From NCBI GenBank assembly GCA_035772405.1, contig JAYKKM010000141.1, forward strand, positions 164,001 through 228,000: a DNA stretch of 64,000 bases. Direction: 5' to 3'. The position numbers were made by a program, and so were the translations under genes. Under the pieces are notes generated by a model. That model ran no database searches and was not told the DNA's origin. It worked only from the letters and a program-made list of their open reading frames with translations. Of the stretch, positions 1 to 10,058 are shown piece by piece; positions within the stretch are counted from its first letter, which is position 1, and every line of letters begins with the position of its first letter. The stretch comes from Chrysogorgia sp. JL179-B06 (lineage: Eukaryota; Cnidaria; Anthozoa; Scleralcyonacea; Chrysogorgiidae).

Positions 1-765
1 TAATGGTGCTATAACATGTATGAACAGATTAATTGAAACCCATGTTTCAATTGGTAGATATGATGTTAAAATGCCATGGAATTTGAACTAGCATTACACA
101 ATGTAACTTGCTTCTAATACAAGAGGTACAAAACTTGGGATTTCTATTAACCAATCAGTTTCAAGTCCCGACTTAAGAAAGATCAGTTTCCCTGACATGC
201 ATATAGAGACCTCTGATTATGACCATCAATATTTAGTTATCCATATTCCTGCCAGTTCCACATCACAGTAGTCCAATGTGGGTAGAATTATCAATTTATT
301 TGCACTATATGCATGTCATCCGTAGACATTTGAACGAATTTGATTTTTTTAAAGGACATTCATTGTATGATAGAGATGCACTTTCTTCCTTCAACAGCCT
401 TTGGTGTCTATATACAAAATACTGCATTGATTATTTCGTGAGTCATCAATATTGTGATAAAAGTAATTTCTTTCTTAGTGATTGATGGTAGAAACAGCAG
501 TAGACCCCTCACTATTCTGTTGCTGCACTCAAAAATTAAAAAGTTTAATTGGGCTGCGTGTTTTTATTTTGATGTCCTATGAAACAATTAAATTCAGACA
601 ATACAAAGCTCTGAGAGATATTGTCCACTGAAAATTTATTTACTGTAGTTTGGCAAATGAAGTGGCTATTATCTAATTCAAGTAATTTAGAACAGAAGAA
701 GTACTGTACTGTAAGTTTCAAACAGCAATTGGGTGACGGGTTGTTGCGTATACGTATTTCTAGTA
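1..765. repeat. Dispersed direct repeat, copy A
   Basis: This stretch aligns in the same orientation with 3161-3720. Copy A carries extra segments near 21-90 and 300-415 that copy B lacks, so the copies have diverged by insertion or deletion. No supported coding region is present. The family is not recognised. Confidence 0.75.
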
Positions 766-886
766 CTGTCATACTGAGCACATCACTGACACATCTATAG
801 CAGCAAATTGACTTTGAAATTTGAAATATTATTAAAATGGGACCATCGAACAATTATTATCCTAGAGGCCAGCAAAAAACATTATC

Positions 887-926
887 CCCTCGCCCGGCGC
901 GAAGCGCCGGCCGAAGGCCTGAGGGT
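887..926. repeat. GC-rich cloverleaf-like palindrome, copy 1
   Basis: An outer CCCTC/GAGGG stem encloses two hairpins with GAA loops: CCGGCGC-GAA-GCGCCGG and GGCC-GAA-GGCC. It stands out as a GC island in AT-rich DNA. A related structure with different stem sequences lies at 58974-59028. Confidence 0.7.
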
Positions 927-996
927 GCTAATATCGACCGGCGTTTAGTCCCTCATCACGGTTCCTGGCGTAATGTAGAGTGACTTTCAGTTTCCT

Positions 997-2144
<1,148 letters not shown>

Positions 2145-2182
2145 TTGTGCCAGAACAATGGCCAGCCATTGTGCTGGCACAA
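2145..2182. repeat. Hairpin repeat
   Basis: A near-perfect 17-bp stem (TTGTGCCAG.. pairing with ..CTGGCACAA) around a 4-nt loop. Further GCCATTGT copies lie at 2131 and 2187. Confidence 0.6.
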
Positions 2183-2659
2183 AGTGCCATTGTTCTGGCT
2201 ATGTTTGATAATTAGCCTATATATACAGTAGTTTAGGGTGAAAAAACATGCATACTATTGCTGTGTTTATATGACCTGGGCCTGGCCTACAATTTTGTAG
2301 CAATAAACAAGCATTACTATGTATACTTGTCAGTGTTAATACTTAATATATACACTGCTGTAGTGAATAAGGGAGAGCTCGGGGGGAAACAGACGATACA
2401 GTACATGGATGATTGTCAAGCAAGCTCATATCCTCAGAAAAATTATTCTGTGTCCGCGGACAGGGATAACTTTCTGAATTCCAGTGAGATTGAGTGAACG
2501 TTACATTGATGTACTGATTCTATTGATATAACAGCAGTGTATATATATATATTAACACCCAATCATTAGTCATTACTGAAATAATAATAGTAACTGCTGT
2601 GCATAGGCAGTACATATATCATTAGAACCAGTGCATCATTGTAACGTCTCTCCATCTGA

Positions 2660-2690
2660 ATCTCGATGGCTCAATGGTTAGAGGCCGTCA
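2660..2690 (+). repeat. tRNA-like A box, possible SINE head
   Basis: TGGCTCAATGG at 2667-2677 resembles the Pol III A box and tRNA D-arm. No matching B box was found downstream, so at most this is a decayed tRNA-derived SINE. Confidence 0.3.
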
Positions 2691-2914
2691 CGGGCAATAA
2701 GGTGGTTATAATTTTTTCAACCAGGAATATTATGTTTCTGACGATATGATCTTGACGTCCATGTTTTGTATACTGGCATGTATTCCATATATAATCTGTG
2801 TTTACAGTACTCCATCTACAGTACTATAGTACACAATGCCATATATATGCTTTGTTACATGGCAAATATGGTATCTGCAATCTGCATTAGGCATTATTAT
2901 TAGTAGTATTATTG

Positions 2915-2936
2915 TCAATGCATTATTATTATTAGT

Positions 2937-2980
<44 letters not shown>

Positions 2981-2997
2981 AATAATAATACAATAAT
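2915..2997. repeat. (TAA)n microsatellite
   Basis: Imperfect TAA/ATA trinucleotide tract, longest uninterrupted around 2938-2980. Confidence 0.95.
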
Positions 2998-3160
2998 ATT
3001 TATACAGGATAGCCCCTTCAATGCTAACAGGGGGTCTTGTTTTCTAACAAATTACAGTTGTTACAAATTTCAACACATATTCATCAATGTACAGTTCAAT
3101 GTTACAAAAACTAATTTTAACTCAAAAGTTGTTTATCCTTCACATATATTTGGCAATAGA

Positions 3161-3720
3161 TAATGGTGCTATAACATGTAGCATTACACAATGTAACTTG
3201 CTTCTAATACAAGAGATACAAAACTTGGGATTTCTATTAACCAATCAGTTTCAAAAGATCAGTTTCCCTGACATGCCTAGAGACCTCTGATTATGACCAT
3301 CAATATTTAGTTATCCATATTCCTGCCAGCTCCACGTCACAGTAGTCGAATGTGGGTAGAATTATCAACTTACTGTTACTAAATACTGCATTGATTATTT
3401 CGCGAGTCATCAATATTGTGATAAAAGTAATTTCTTTCTTAGTGATTGATGGTAGAAACAGCAGTAGACCCCCACTATTCTGTTGCTGCACTCAAAAATT
3501 AAAAAGTTTGGACTGCATGTATTTATTTTGATGTCCTATGAAACAATTAAATTCAGACAATACAAAGCTGAGAGATATTGTCCACTGAAAATTTATTTAG
3601 TTTGGCAAATGAAATGGCTATTATCTAATTCAAGTAATTTAGAACCAAAAGAAGTACTGTACTGTAAGTTTCAAACAGCAATCGGGCGAGGGGTTGTTGC
3701 GTATACGTATTTCTAGTACA
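3161..3720. repeat. Dispersed direct repeat, copy B
   Basis: Shorter copy of the sequence at 1-765, beginning with the same TAATGGTGCTATAACATGTA and ending near GTATACGTATTTCTAGTAC. Internal indels separate the copies. Confidence 0.75.
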
Positions 3721-3876
3721 ATGATAAAATTGTATGCTAGTTTTTCGACGACTTGCCACAGAGCCTTGCTTTGACAAACAAATTATTATAAGTAATAACA
3801 TGACTTGAGGGAAATTAGCGATTAAATTTCCCCGCAGCCGAGGGAATATTTGTGAAAATTGGTAGACAAAGAAATC

Positions 3877-3942
3877 CCTTGTCTTCCACTAAATTTCCCG
3901 CTTGCCATATTATATGCACGCGGGAAATTTAGAAGACAAAGG
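3877..3942. repeat. Foldback hairpin, MITE-like
   Basis: CCTTGTCTTCC..AAATTTCCCG at 3877-3900 is the imperfect reverse complement of 3921-3942, with a 20-nt loop. Short GAGGGAAA motifs recur nearby. Nothing else is seen between 3721 and 4178. Confidence 0.5.
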
Positions 3943-4178
3943 AAAAAATTCCCTCTTGCATGAGCAATGAGGGAAATACGAGATTTACATTCCCTCGCAG
4001 AACAAAAGAATCCGAGGCGATCATGTTATTATACTAATAAAATAATGACTGTATTCATATTTCTTTGCCTGTTTGCCATGCTATATAGTTTGACCTTATA
4101 CATTTGTGACTCCCTGACTCGACGTTTCATATTGTTCGTTTCGTTTATTTTAGTTAGGCGCAATACAAAGAAGGTATA

Positions 4179-4628
4179 ATGAACTGTCAGGAAGGTGAAG
4201 GTCCTCAACCTACTTCCACAAATAATGATCTGGAAGAACTTATCGCTGATGATGTCATAACTGACGAGACTGTTCAAGAACTCTTAAAAGACATGCCAGA
4301 CCTGACAACCAATCAGTCCTCTTCAAGCACCATCTCTTCAAGCACCATCGAAGAATGCTTCCCAACCCCCTACAAGCCAATCACAATAAAACCAAAACCA
4401 TTTTCAACTACAAGTACAAGACAAAACAGTCCGTAGTATTTGCTTCTCCCCACCAAAGCGTAAAAGATTTCAGCAATTCAGCAGTGCAAGCAGTCCTGTA
4501 AAAATAAAGAAATTCCGTATCTACACAAGGTCAAATGCTGAAGATTATGTCATGGGCCATGATGTGTCCATTGAGCACTTTCCTGACATAAACTTTGAAA
4601 AAGAAGAAATGCCTACGACGAACATCTC
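4179..4628 (+). pseudogene. RPA-like OB-fold protein, 5' part, split by the Polinton
   Basis: From the ATG at 4179 an acidic, Ser/Thr-rich N-terminus is open to a stop at 4436. A second frame overlaps it from about 4420 and stays open (SPPKRKR..., then an MGHDVSIEHF-like stretch) to the Polinton insertion point, so a one-base shift near 4420 probably separates the two. At 4628 the frame is cut in codon ATC-TC. It resumes in the same phase at 23863, where the 3' part has an OB-fold and a zinc ribbon like replication protein A. The product was probably a member of a repetitive RPA-like family, not cellular RPA1. The gene is broken by a frameshift, by the insertion and by further shifts downstream. 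Confidence 0.55.
4623..4628. repeat. Polinton target-site duplication, left
   Basis: CATCTC directly abuts the left end of the element and matches 23857-23862. Six-base duplications are characteristic of Polinton/Maverick integration. Confidence 0.95.
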
Positions 4629-4788
4629 AGTAGTATAGAGAGTGGCGGTACGAGCTCAGTCAACGTCAACCGTAATATAAACACCAAAACATCACCAAAT
4701 TTGTGTCGAGCCACAACTCAGCAATGTTTTGGTGTTTATGTTTTACAATCGACGTTGACTAACTCGTACCGCCACTCTCTATACTACT
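4629..4788. repeat. Terminal palindrome (hairpin-forming end), left
   Basis: The outer 160 bases fold on themselves. The first 26 bases pair perfectly with the last 26, and inner blocks such as AGTCAACGTC and ATAAACACCAAAACAT also pair, with mismatched bulges between. The same structure recurs at 23697-23856. Confidence 0.9.
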
Positions 4789-4881
4789 ATGGCAATCATT
4801 AGCCAATCTAAACACCTCTCCCATGTTTCCCACTCAATTGATAAGAAATACTAAAATAACTGTTTTCGCTAAATTTAAAGC

Positions 4882-5034
4882 TAGAATGTGTCGTTTCATC
4901 ATTTTCACGTCTTTAAAAAGTAGAAAGTGTCGTTTCAACATTTTCACGTATTTAAAAAAGGCATAGTGTGCCACTTCAACGTTTTCACACATTTAAAAAA
5001 GTAGAAGGTGTCATTTTAGCATTTTCACATTTTT
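4882..5034. repeat. Subterminal ~40-bp tandem repeats, left
   Basis: Four diverged units of 39-41 bp (starting 4882, 4921, 4961 and 5002), each with TAGAA.GTGTC.TTT, then ATTTTCAC and a T/A-rich spacer. Such iterons could bind a replication or transposition protein. That role is inference. Confidence 0.8.
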
Positions 5035-5092
5035 GTTCAACAAACCACCAACACGTTCTGCTGCTGTCTCACAAATTCACGCGCGAAAAAAA

Positions 5093-5117
5093 ACCACTAG
5101 ATTTTGATTCTAGTGGT
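5093..5117 (-). terminator. Hairpin with T-run after the leftmost gene
   Basis: A perfect 9-bp stem (ACCACTAGA / TCTAGTGGT) with a 7-nt loop. Read leftwards it is followed by eight T residues. It sits about 90 bp past the stop of the 5202-5714 gene and is mirrored after PolB. It may direct transcript ends. That function is inferred. Confidence 0.5.
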
Positions 5118-5201
5118 GATGTTTATCCAAATGGATAGCGAAATGGCGCTCTTTTGATCGGCTAACAACATTAGCTAACAAATAGCCAACTACTCTACAA
5201 A

Positions 5202-5714
5202 TTAGTCCGTTTGCTCACTACTCTTAGTGTTTACCACCTCGCTCCTAAAATGGTGATCGTACACATGTTTCGACGTTATAATTCCTCCAGACAACAAGCC
5301 TAAGAAAGGCACGTATGGTGTCACAACCGCGACAATGCTCTCGACGTCTTTCTTTAGTAACGGATCTTTTTGTAGTTCGTCATTTAGTTCGTCAGGATTC
5401 TCTATAGCGTTCAACCCATCTAGTAAGCTAGCGAATTTGCTGATTAGCAAGTCGGTGAGAAAAGCGTTTGCGATCTCCATTCTCTTCAACTCGTGTTGGC
5501 GCCATATCTTATCAATAACTTTTGCGGACGCTTTTTTAATGTATGCTTCGGACTGACTCACCACGCCGTCACCGGACAGTCTAATAAGTTCGGATCTCCT
5601 AACGTCAATGTCATCTTCCACAGTCGAAGTGTCAGCGGTCTCCTCAACTAATTCCTCAATCGTAGGATTTTCTTCACTTTTGCGTTTCACCATCGCGTTA
5701 TTACTTATACCCAT
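5202..5714 (-). CDS. Polinton leftmost protein, unknown function (170 aa)
   Basis: I do not recognise this protein. The N-terminal third is acidic and Glu/Asp rich, the middle is mixed and probably helical, and residues ~130-155 include a short hydrophobic stretch (VPFLGLLSGGII). The start at 5714 gives MGISNN; a second Met at residue 8 is an alternative. The stop lies 4 bp past the packaging ATPase stop-start junction, consistent with co-transcription. The last residues (SSEQTD) are encoded inside the terminal inverted repeat, so they match the C-terminus of PolB at the other end of the element. Confidence 0.7.
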   Translation of the reverse strand: MGISNNAMVKRKSEENPTIEELVEETADTSTVEDDIDVRRSELIRLSGDGVVSQSEAYIKKASAKVIDKIWRQHELKRMEIANAFLTDLLISKFASLLDGLNAIENPDELNDELQKDPLLKKDVESIVAVVTPYVPFLGLLSGGIITSKHVYDHHFRSEVVNTKSSEQTD

Positions 5715-5717
5715 ATT

Positions 5718-6317
5718 TTATTGCGGAATAACAACTTCATGACTGTATGGATAACGCAGCGAGATTTCGAGTCTAGCGTACTTATTATTTTTTAATGCGG
5801 TCACAATCGCCGACGATTTTTCTCTGCTAATGTTTCCAAGGTAATCGTCGATAACGACCTTCATATCACTCCTACTTGGGCAGTAGAAGCAAACGAGCTT
5901 ACTAATATTTTCTCTGTACGGTTTTGCGATCGACGTCAGTTGTTGTGTGATGACAATAACGCTCAGCATAAAATGCCGCGCGCTAAAAGCCAAGTTGACC
6001 AATTGACTAGTCCTATTCTTGACATCTTGAGAGCTCGCACAGTCGTCCAACACAATCAGAGTGTTAGTGCCTTTAAAAACATTTGTTACACACTTGAGAA
6101 CAGCGTCGACACTGTCCTGTGTGCAGTCTATCGCTAGCACGTCAGGGTCGCGCACATATTTCCAATTTTGATACGCTTTATTCCACTCGAAAGTAGGACA
6201 AATCAACACAATGTAGTCAAATTTGTTACAATACTCAGATTCCAATGTTTCCAGCAAATAATGCGTCTTACCACAGGCTGTCATACCAACAATTAACATA
6301 TTAAACGGAGTCTCCAT
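5718..6317 (-). CDS. ATP: FtsK/HerA-type genome-packaging ATPase
   Basis: This is a 199-residue P-loop ATPase of the A32/packaging type used by double-jelly-roll viruses to pump DNA into capsids. The Walker A motif GMTACGKT is at residues ~11-18 and a hydrophobic Walker B strand ends in LIVLDD at ~88-93. A Q-rich sensor-like stretch (VITQQLTS) follows at about residue 121. The length is typical of Polinton and virophage ATPases. The gene lies directly beside the probable major capsid gene, as in related viruses. All expected motifs are present, so it is probably functional. Confidence 0.9.
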   Translation of the reverse strand: METPFNMLIVGMTACGKTHYLLETLESEYCNKFDYIVLICPTFEWNKAYQNWKYVRDPDVLAIDCTQDSVDAVLKCVTNVFKGTNTLIVLDDCASSQDVKNRTSQLVNLAFSARHFMLSVIVITQQLTSIAKPYRENISKLVCFYCPSRSDMKVVIDDYLGNISREKSSAIVTALKNNKYARLEISLRYPYSHEVVIPQ

Positions 6318-6332
6318 TAACCCACGTTTGAT

Positions 6333-7571
6333 TTAATACTGGATTGATTGCAACCCATTATTCATAAAGTTGACCAACCCATCGCTTACCACAAACACCC
6401 TACACATGACGTTCGCAGTCGTCGCTTTCTTAGTGATCTCAAGAAGCACGCCAGATTGTGTGTTCACAATATTTTTACCAGTGGCGACATTGCGATTATC
6501 TTGAACGCTCCTCAAGTCAATGACCAACGCGAAGCCATCTTTATAGAACTTCTGTATGGTCATGAACTGAGCGTGTTCTTCACCCAAACCAAACAGTCGT
6601 TTCGCTTCTGCGTAGAACTTCGACTTTGGGATGCCTTGTGAGTACACACTATTTGGCACACCTTCGATTGTGACTCTAATATTCTCAATATTTGGGTAAA
6701 GAAACTCCTCACTGTCTGTTCGCACCTTATTTGTGAATAGCAACACGATTGCCTTCATGCTTTTTCTTGGAAGATTAATGTTTTCATTCACAATGGTTGT
6801 ACCTTTATCCCATTCGGTGGTTTTCATCAATGTAACATGCTCATATGACAAGCTACGACCACTTGCATAGCCCGACGCTATTTCGTCAGCGAGCTCCTGG
6901 TTATCAATCGTTTCGTACTCAAGCTCGAGGTTCTCCAGAGTGTACCCACCCACAGCGCTACCGGATTGCGCCACCATGATGTCTGCAGCCTTCGGAAGTG
7001 TGATGACATACTGCAAGTTGTTGTTCATGCTAAAAGGAGCGTACAATCCATGGTCATTCATGATCTTGCCGAGCTTTATCCGCTGTTTCGTCCCAATCAC
7101 ACCAAACATCAACGCGTCACTAACTTTAGCAACGTTCCCACTCGTCGCGCCACTGTCATCCTTAGAAATTAGCTTTCTCAAGTTCTCACCACCAATACCA
7201 TAGTCAATCATTTGGTCTCGCGCAGTGACACTCTCCCAAAGGTCGCGATAGACACCAGTGTAATTTTCCCCATTGTTGTCGTACACAGTCTCCCCAGCTA
7301 GTCTCACAACAAGTTTCTCAACCAACAACTTGCTAACATTATTCAAGAACCAGCTTTTAGCGTTCGCGTTCTTAAAGTCGAACACTAGACCCAACGATCC
7401 AGGCACCAAACAGCTGCTAACCTTAAGCTTCGGTATATCAATGTAAAGTTCCTCGCCAGGACTGACTTTATTAGGGTTCAACGTGATCACATGCTGCGTT
7501 CTCACCCCTTTTATGCCGCCCATAGTTGCTCGTCTAAAACCAGGGCTCAACTCTGCCGACGTGACGTTCAT
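6333..7571 (-). CDS. Probable major capsid protein (double jelly-roll)
   Basis: A 412-residue beta-rich protein with no membrane segment. The region around residues 75-115 (SKLLVEKLVVRLAGE, then VYRDLW) resembles the first jelly-roll of Polinton and Polinton-like virus capsid proteins, and placement beside the packaging ATPase supports this. The start is an ATG preceded on the coding strand by an A/T-rich TATA-like run (AAATATATG..GGTATATG). I assign the role by resemblance, size, composition and context. A structure prediction was not possible here. The 492-residue protein at 12665 is the only other candidate of capsid size, but its composition and C-terminal membrane segment fit less well. 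Confidence 0.65.
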   Translation of the reverse strand: MNVTSAELSPGFRRATMGGIKGVRTQHVITLNPNKVSPGEELYIDIPKLKVSSCLVPGSLGLVFDFKNANAKSWFLNNVSKLLVEKLVVRLAGETVYDNNGENYTGVYRDLWESVTARDQMIDYGIGGENLRKLISKDDSGATSGNVAKVSDALMFGVIGTKQRIKLGKIMNDHGLYAPFSMNNNLQYVITLPKAADIMVAQSGSAVGGYTLENLELEYETIDNQELADEIASGYASGRSLSYEHVTLMKTTEWDKGTTIVNENINLPRKSMKAIVLLFTNKVRTDSEEFLYPNIENIRVTIEGVPNSVYSQGIPKSKFYAEAKRLFGLGEEHAQFMTIQKFYKDGFALVIDLRSVQDNRNVATGKNIVNTQSGVLLEITKKATTANVMCRVFVVSDGLVNFMNNGLQSIQY

Positions 7572-7594
7572 ATACCTTTACATATATTTCGTTA

Positions 7595-8488
7595 CTACCG
7601 TTTTAGCTTGTAATAATCATAAGCAAACCACGCAAGTACCACCGCGAGTACCCACAGATTTTGAGCCAACCAAGCGAGACCCTTCGCACCCAACGTCAAC
7701 GCATTGTAAACTAAATTAGCCAGCCCAACAGCCCATGGACCCATCTTCATTATCGCGTTCTTAACAGCCTGTGCGAACGACCTCGTAGCCATAGCGCCTT
7801 TCATAACAGCAGACCTCCCAGCGATAATAATAGTTGTTATAATCCCAGCCATTGAAATTGCCACAGCGCTCAACCCAACCATATTTTCTTTAGCCCATTC
7901 CTTAAATTTCTGAAACCTGTCAATGTCGACTTCTTGTTGCGCTCTAACCTCTTCTATTCGCCGCTTTTCTACGACTTCTTCTCTGGCTTGCGTGAGTCCC
8001 ACCTCTCTCTCAAGCAAACCGTCATACTCTAGCTTTTCGTCACTCGTAAGACCACTTTGCTTATTTTTTGTATCAAGCTCTGTCATTCTCCTATTCGTTT
8101 TATTTATCGCTTCCTGATAATAGTCTGCTTGAATTTGCAACGCACCAGTGTCACCTATTCTCGATTCACGCAACACGCTATCACTTGGGTTGAGCACACC
8201 ATTATGTTCGCGGTTTTCGTCTAATGATAGCCCAGTTATGTTATAGCGCTCCACTCTTGTTTCAATCACTGGGAAGTCATCTGGGATTACTTCTGTTGTG
8301 ACAGCTGTTGTTTCTGTACTCTCAGGGATTTGACTAACTAACTGTTTGAATTGCTTAATCGCGTTTTTACTACTCGCATCTTTACTGTAGATCAAGCCGT
8401 TTTCCACAGGTATTAGAATTCGTTTGGGTTTTCCATATTTACCATCTTTGTTTATCGGTTTGAAAAGAATAGACCCTGAGTCCGTCAC
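7595..8488 (-). CDS. Virion membrane-type protein, paralogue 1
   Basis: A 297-residue frame whose C-terminal two thirds are homologous to the protein at 9102-10052. It shares an LNPS..LRESRIGD block, a coiled-coil linker, a hydrophobic segment (AVAISMAGIITTIIIAG), a basic Ala-rich helix and a C-terminal hydrophobic segment (GLAWLAQNLWVLAVV). Such proteins are probably capsid-internal, membrane-active components; this is inference. The frame has no ATG near its 5' end. It begins at a GTG (8488) and stays open upstream into the end of the 8503-9042 gene. It may therefore be made by ribosomal frameshifting, by a non-ATG start, or not at all. Confidence 0.6.
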   Translation of the reverse strand: MTDSGSILFKPINKDGKYGKPKRILIPVENGLIYSKDASSKNAIKQFKQLVSQIPESTETTAVTTEVIPDDFPVIETRVERYNITGLSLDENREHNGVLNPSDSVLRESRIGDTGALQIQADYYQEAINKTNRRMTELDTKNKQSGLTSDEKLEYDGLLEREVGLTQAREEVVEKRRIEEVRAQQEVDIDRFQKFKEWAKENMVGLSAVAISMAGIITTIIIAGRSAVMKGAMATRSFAQAVKNAIMKMGPWAVGLANLVYNALTLGAKGLAWLAQNLWVLAVVLAWFAYDYYKLKR

Positions 8489-8502
8489 ATATGATCTGTC
8501 GG

Positions 8503-9042
8503 CTATTTTCCTTGACGCGTCGTCATGACCGAGTCTTTTTTTTTGTGTAACTTACGTATTTTCTCACCTATCGCCTTGACTCTTTCTACTTGATTTTTTA
8601 CCACCTCTTTGTTGACTGCGTTTAGCTTGTCCAATCTTTTATAAAGATCGTCTGACCTCACTTCAAGAGCCATACTGTAGCTTGTGTCATTAACGTCACC
8701 GTACGACTCCTGTTCAACAAACTCTACCGCTGGGACTTCTGTGTTGGTCCCCCTTATTGTCACCGTTTTACCATCGTCAGTGTCGGTGAACGACGTCTCT
8801 TTTTCTTGAACCCCTCTTCTATCCTGTTCATACTGCAATTTATTCACTCTCTCATACAATTTGTCATGCTCGATACGCACGATGTCTGGCATGTCGTCGA
8901 CATCAGCGTACTCATCGTTAATTAAATGATAATCTAGAGAGAGTTTTTCAAGTTCGCCGTTTATTTGGTCATCGGTGTACCTATCAAGTCTATCGAAGTC
9001 CTCCATCTGAGTCTCGCCAAAAACTCCCCCACCTTCAGCCAT
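8503..9042 (-). CDS. Acidic coiled-coil protein, N-terminal-half homologue of the 9102 gene
   Basis: A 179-residue charged protein starting at ATG 9042. It contains three similar acidic/coiled segments (DDQINGELEKL, HDKLYERVNKL, SDDLYKRLDKL). Its beginning resembles the N-terminus of the 316-residue protein at 9102-10052, while the following gene (7595-8488) resembles that protein's C-terminus. Together the two look like a split and diverged duplicate. Its stop lies 15 bases upstream of the GTG of the next frame. Function unknown. Confidence 0.6.
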   Translation of the reverse strand: MAEGGGVFGETQMEDFDRLDRYTDDQINGELEKLSLDYHLINDEYADVDDMPDIVRIEHDKLYERVNKLQYEQDRRGVQEKETSFTDTDDGKTVTIRGTNTEVPAVEFVEQESYGDVNDTSYSMALEVRSDDLYKRLDKLNAVNKEVVKNQVERVKAIGEKIRKLHKKKDSVMTTRQGK

Positions 9043-9049
9043 ATTACAT

Positions 9050-9100
9050 TAGCTCACATTTTGAATATCACTCTCTGACTCCCACGAATCACATTTTCTT
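9050..9100 (-). pseudogene. Duplicated remnant of the integrase 3' end
   Basis: Read leftwards, this short stretch still encodes a version of the integrase C-terminus (W.SESDIQNVS), matching the true tail at 10059-10100. The adjoining start region ATATTACATT also matches 10051-10060. It marks the junction of an old tandem duplication and has no gene function. Confidence 0.8.
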
Positions 9101-9101
9101 T

Positions 9102-10052
9102 CTAGTTTAAATAATTGTACGCAAGCCACGCGAATGTCACCGCAAACACCCAAAGATTTTGAGCTAACCAAGCGAGGCCCTTTGCGCCCGTCACCAGCGC
9201 GTCGTAAACTAAGTTCGCCAATCCAACAGCCCATGGACCCATCTTCGTTATCGCATTCTTAACAGCCTGTGCGAATGACCTCGTGACCATAGCGCCTTTC
9301 ATAACGTTAGACCTCCCAGCGATAATAACAGTCGTCACAATCGCTGCCACTGAAATCGCTAAAGCACTCATCCCAACCATATTTTCTCTAGCCCATTTCT
9401 TAAACTTCTGAAACCTGTCAATGTCGATCTCTTGTCGCGCTCTAACCTCTTCTATTTCCCGCTGTTCAATAACCATGTCTTTAGCCTGTATGAGCCCAAT
9501 CACTCTTTCGGCTAGATTAACGTGCTCTTCGCTCCCCACAGTTGTGAGATCTTTTTTACCAAGCTCTGCCATTCTCTCACCCGCTTTGTCTATCAAGTCT
9601 CGAAAATGGTTTGCTTTTATTTGTAATGTACCAGCGTCGCCTATTCTAGACTCACGCAGCATATTCTCGCTTGGATTGAGTGCGCTATTCAACTCACGGT
9701 TCTCGATTGGTGTTAGCCCAAGTATGTCGACGTACTCTACGTGTGTGGTGTCTAACAATGACGCACTCCTCGCGACGTCTTCGTGGTCTTTTGCGTTGTC
9801 ATTAATCCGCGTCTCAATATCACTAAAGGCCTCCTCCACGCGTTGGCGCTCCCTTCTACCATGTTCGCGAGCCAGCCCACTCCTCACTTTAGTTAGTCTA
9901 ACTCTCTCACTAACTGCGACGTTTGGGTCGTCCCAAGCTAGCTCACTATCTTTAGTGGCTTTTTCAAGACTACGCTCTAGTTCGTCGTCGGCGACATCTT
10001 TGTATTCGTTAGAGCTACCCATCTCAAGGTTGTCGAAACCACTTTCAGTCAT
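9102..10052 (-). CDS. Virion membrane-type protein, paralogue 2 (full length)
   Basis: A 316-residue protein: an acidic coiled N-terminus, the LNPS..LRESRIGD block at ~130-145, a coiled-coil linker, a hydrophobic segment at ~225-245, an Ala/Lys-rich amphipathic stretch (TRSFAQAVKNAITKMG) and a terminal hydrophobic segment ending in AWLAYNYLN. It appears to be the undivided form of the protein pair encoded at 7595-9042. The start is ATG 10052, just after the integrase stop at 10059. It is likely a minor virion or membrane-disrupting protein, inferred from architecture only. Confidence 0.7.
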   Translation of the reverse strand: MTESGFDNLEMGSSNEYKDVADDELERSLEKATKDSELAWDDPNVAVSERVRLTKVRSGLAREHGRRERQRVEEAFSDIETRINDNAKDHEDVARSASLLDTTHVEYVDILGLTPIENRELNSALNPSENMLRESRIGDAGTLQIKANHFRDLIDKAGERMAELGKKDLTTVGSEEHVNLAERVIGLIQAKDMVIEQREIEEVRARQEIDIDRFQKFKKWARENMVGMSALAISVAAIVTTVIIAGRSNVMKGAMVTRSFAQAVKNAITKMGPWAVGLANLVYDALVTGAKGLAWLAQNLWVFAVTFAWLAYNYLN

Positions 10053-10058
10053 ATTACA

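Larger units (their letters stand above)
4629..5229. repeat. Polinton terminal inverted repeat, left
   Basis: Reverse complement of 23256-23856. It begins AGTAGTATAGAG. As read by eye it is identical to the right copy until about 5203. The innermost 26 bases carry four mismatches. The repeat includes the last codons of the leftmost gene. Confidence 0.95.

Noticed and set aside
5202..5714. N-myristoylation of the leftmost Polinton protein (MGISNN)
   Set aside because: Position 6 is Asn instead of the favoured Ser/Thr and a second Met follows at residue 8, so the signal is weak.
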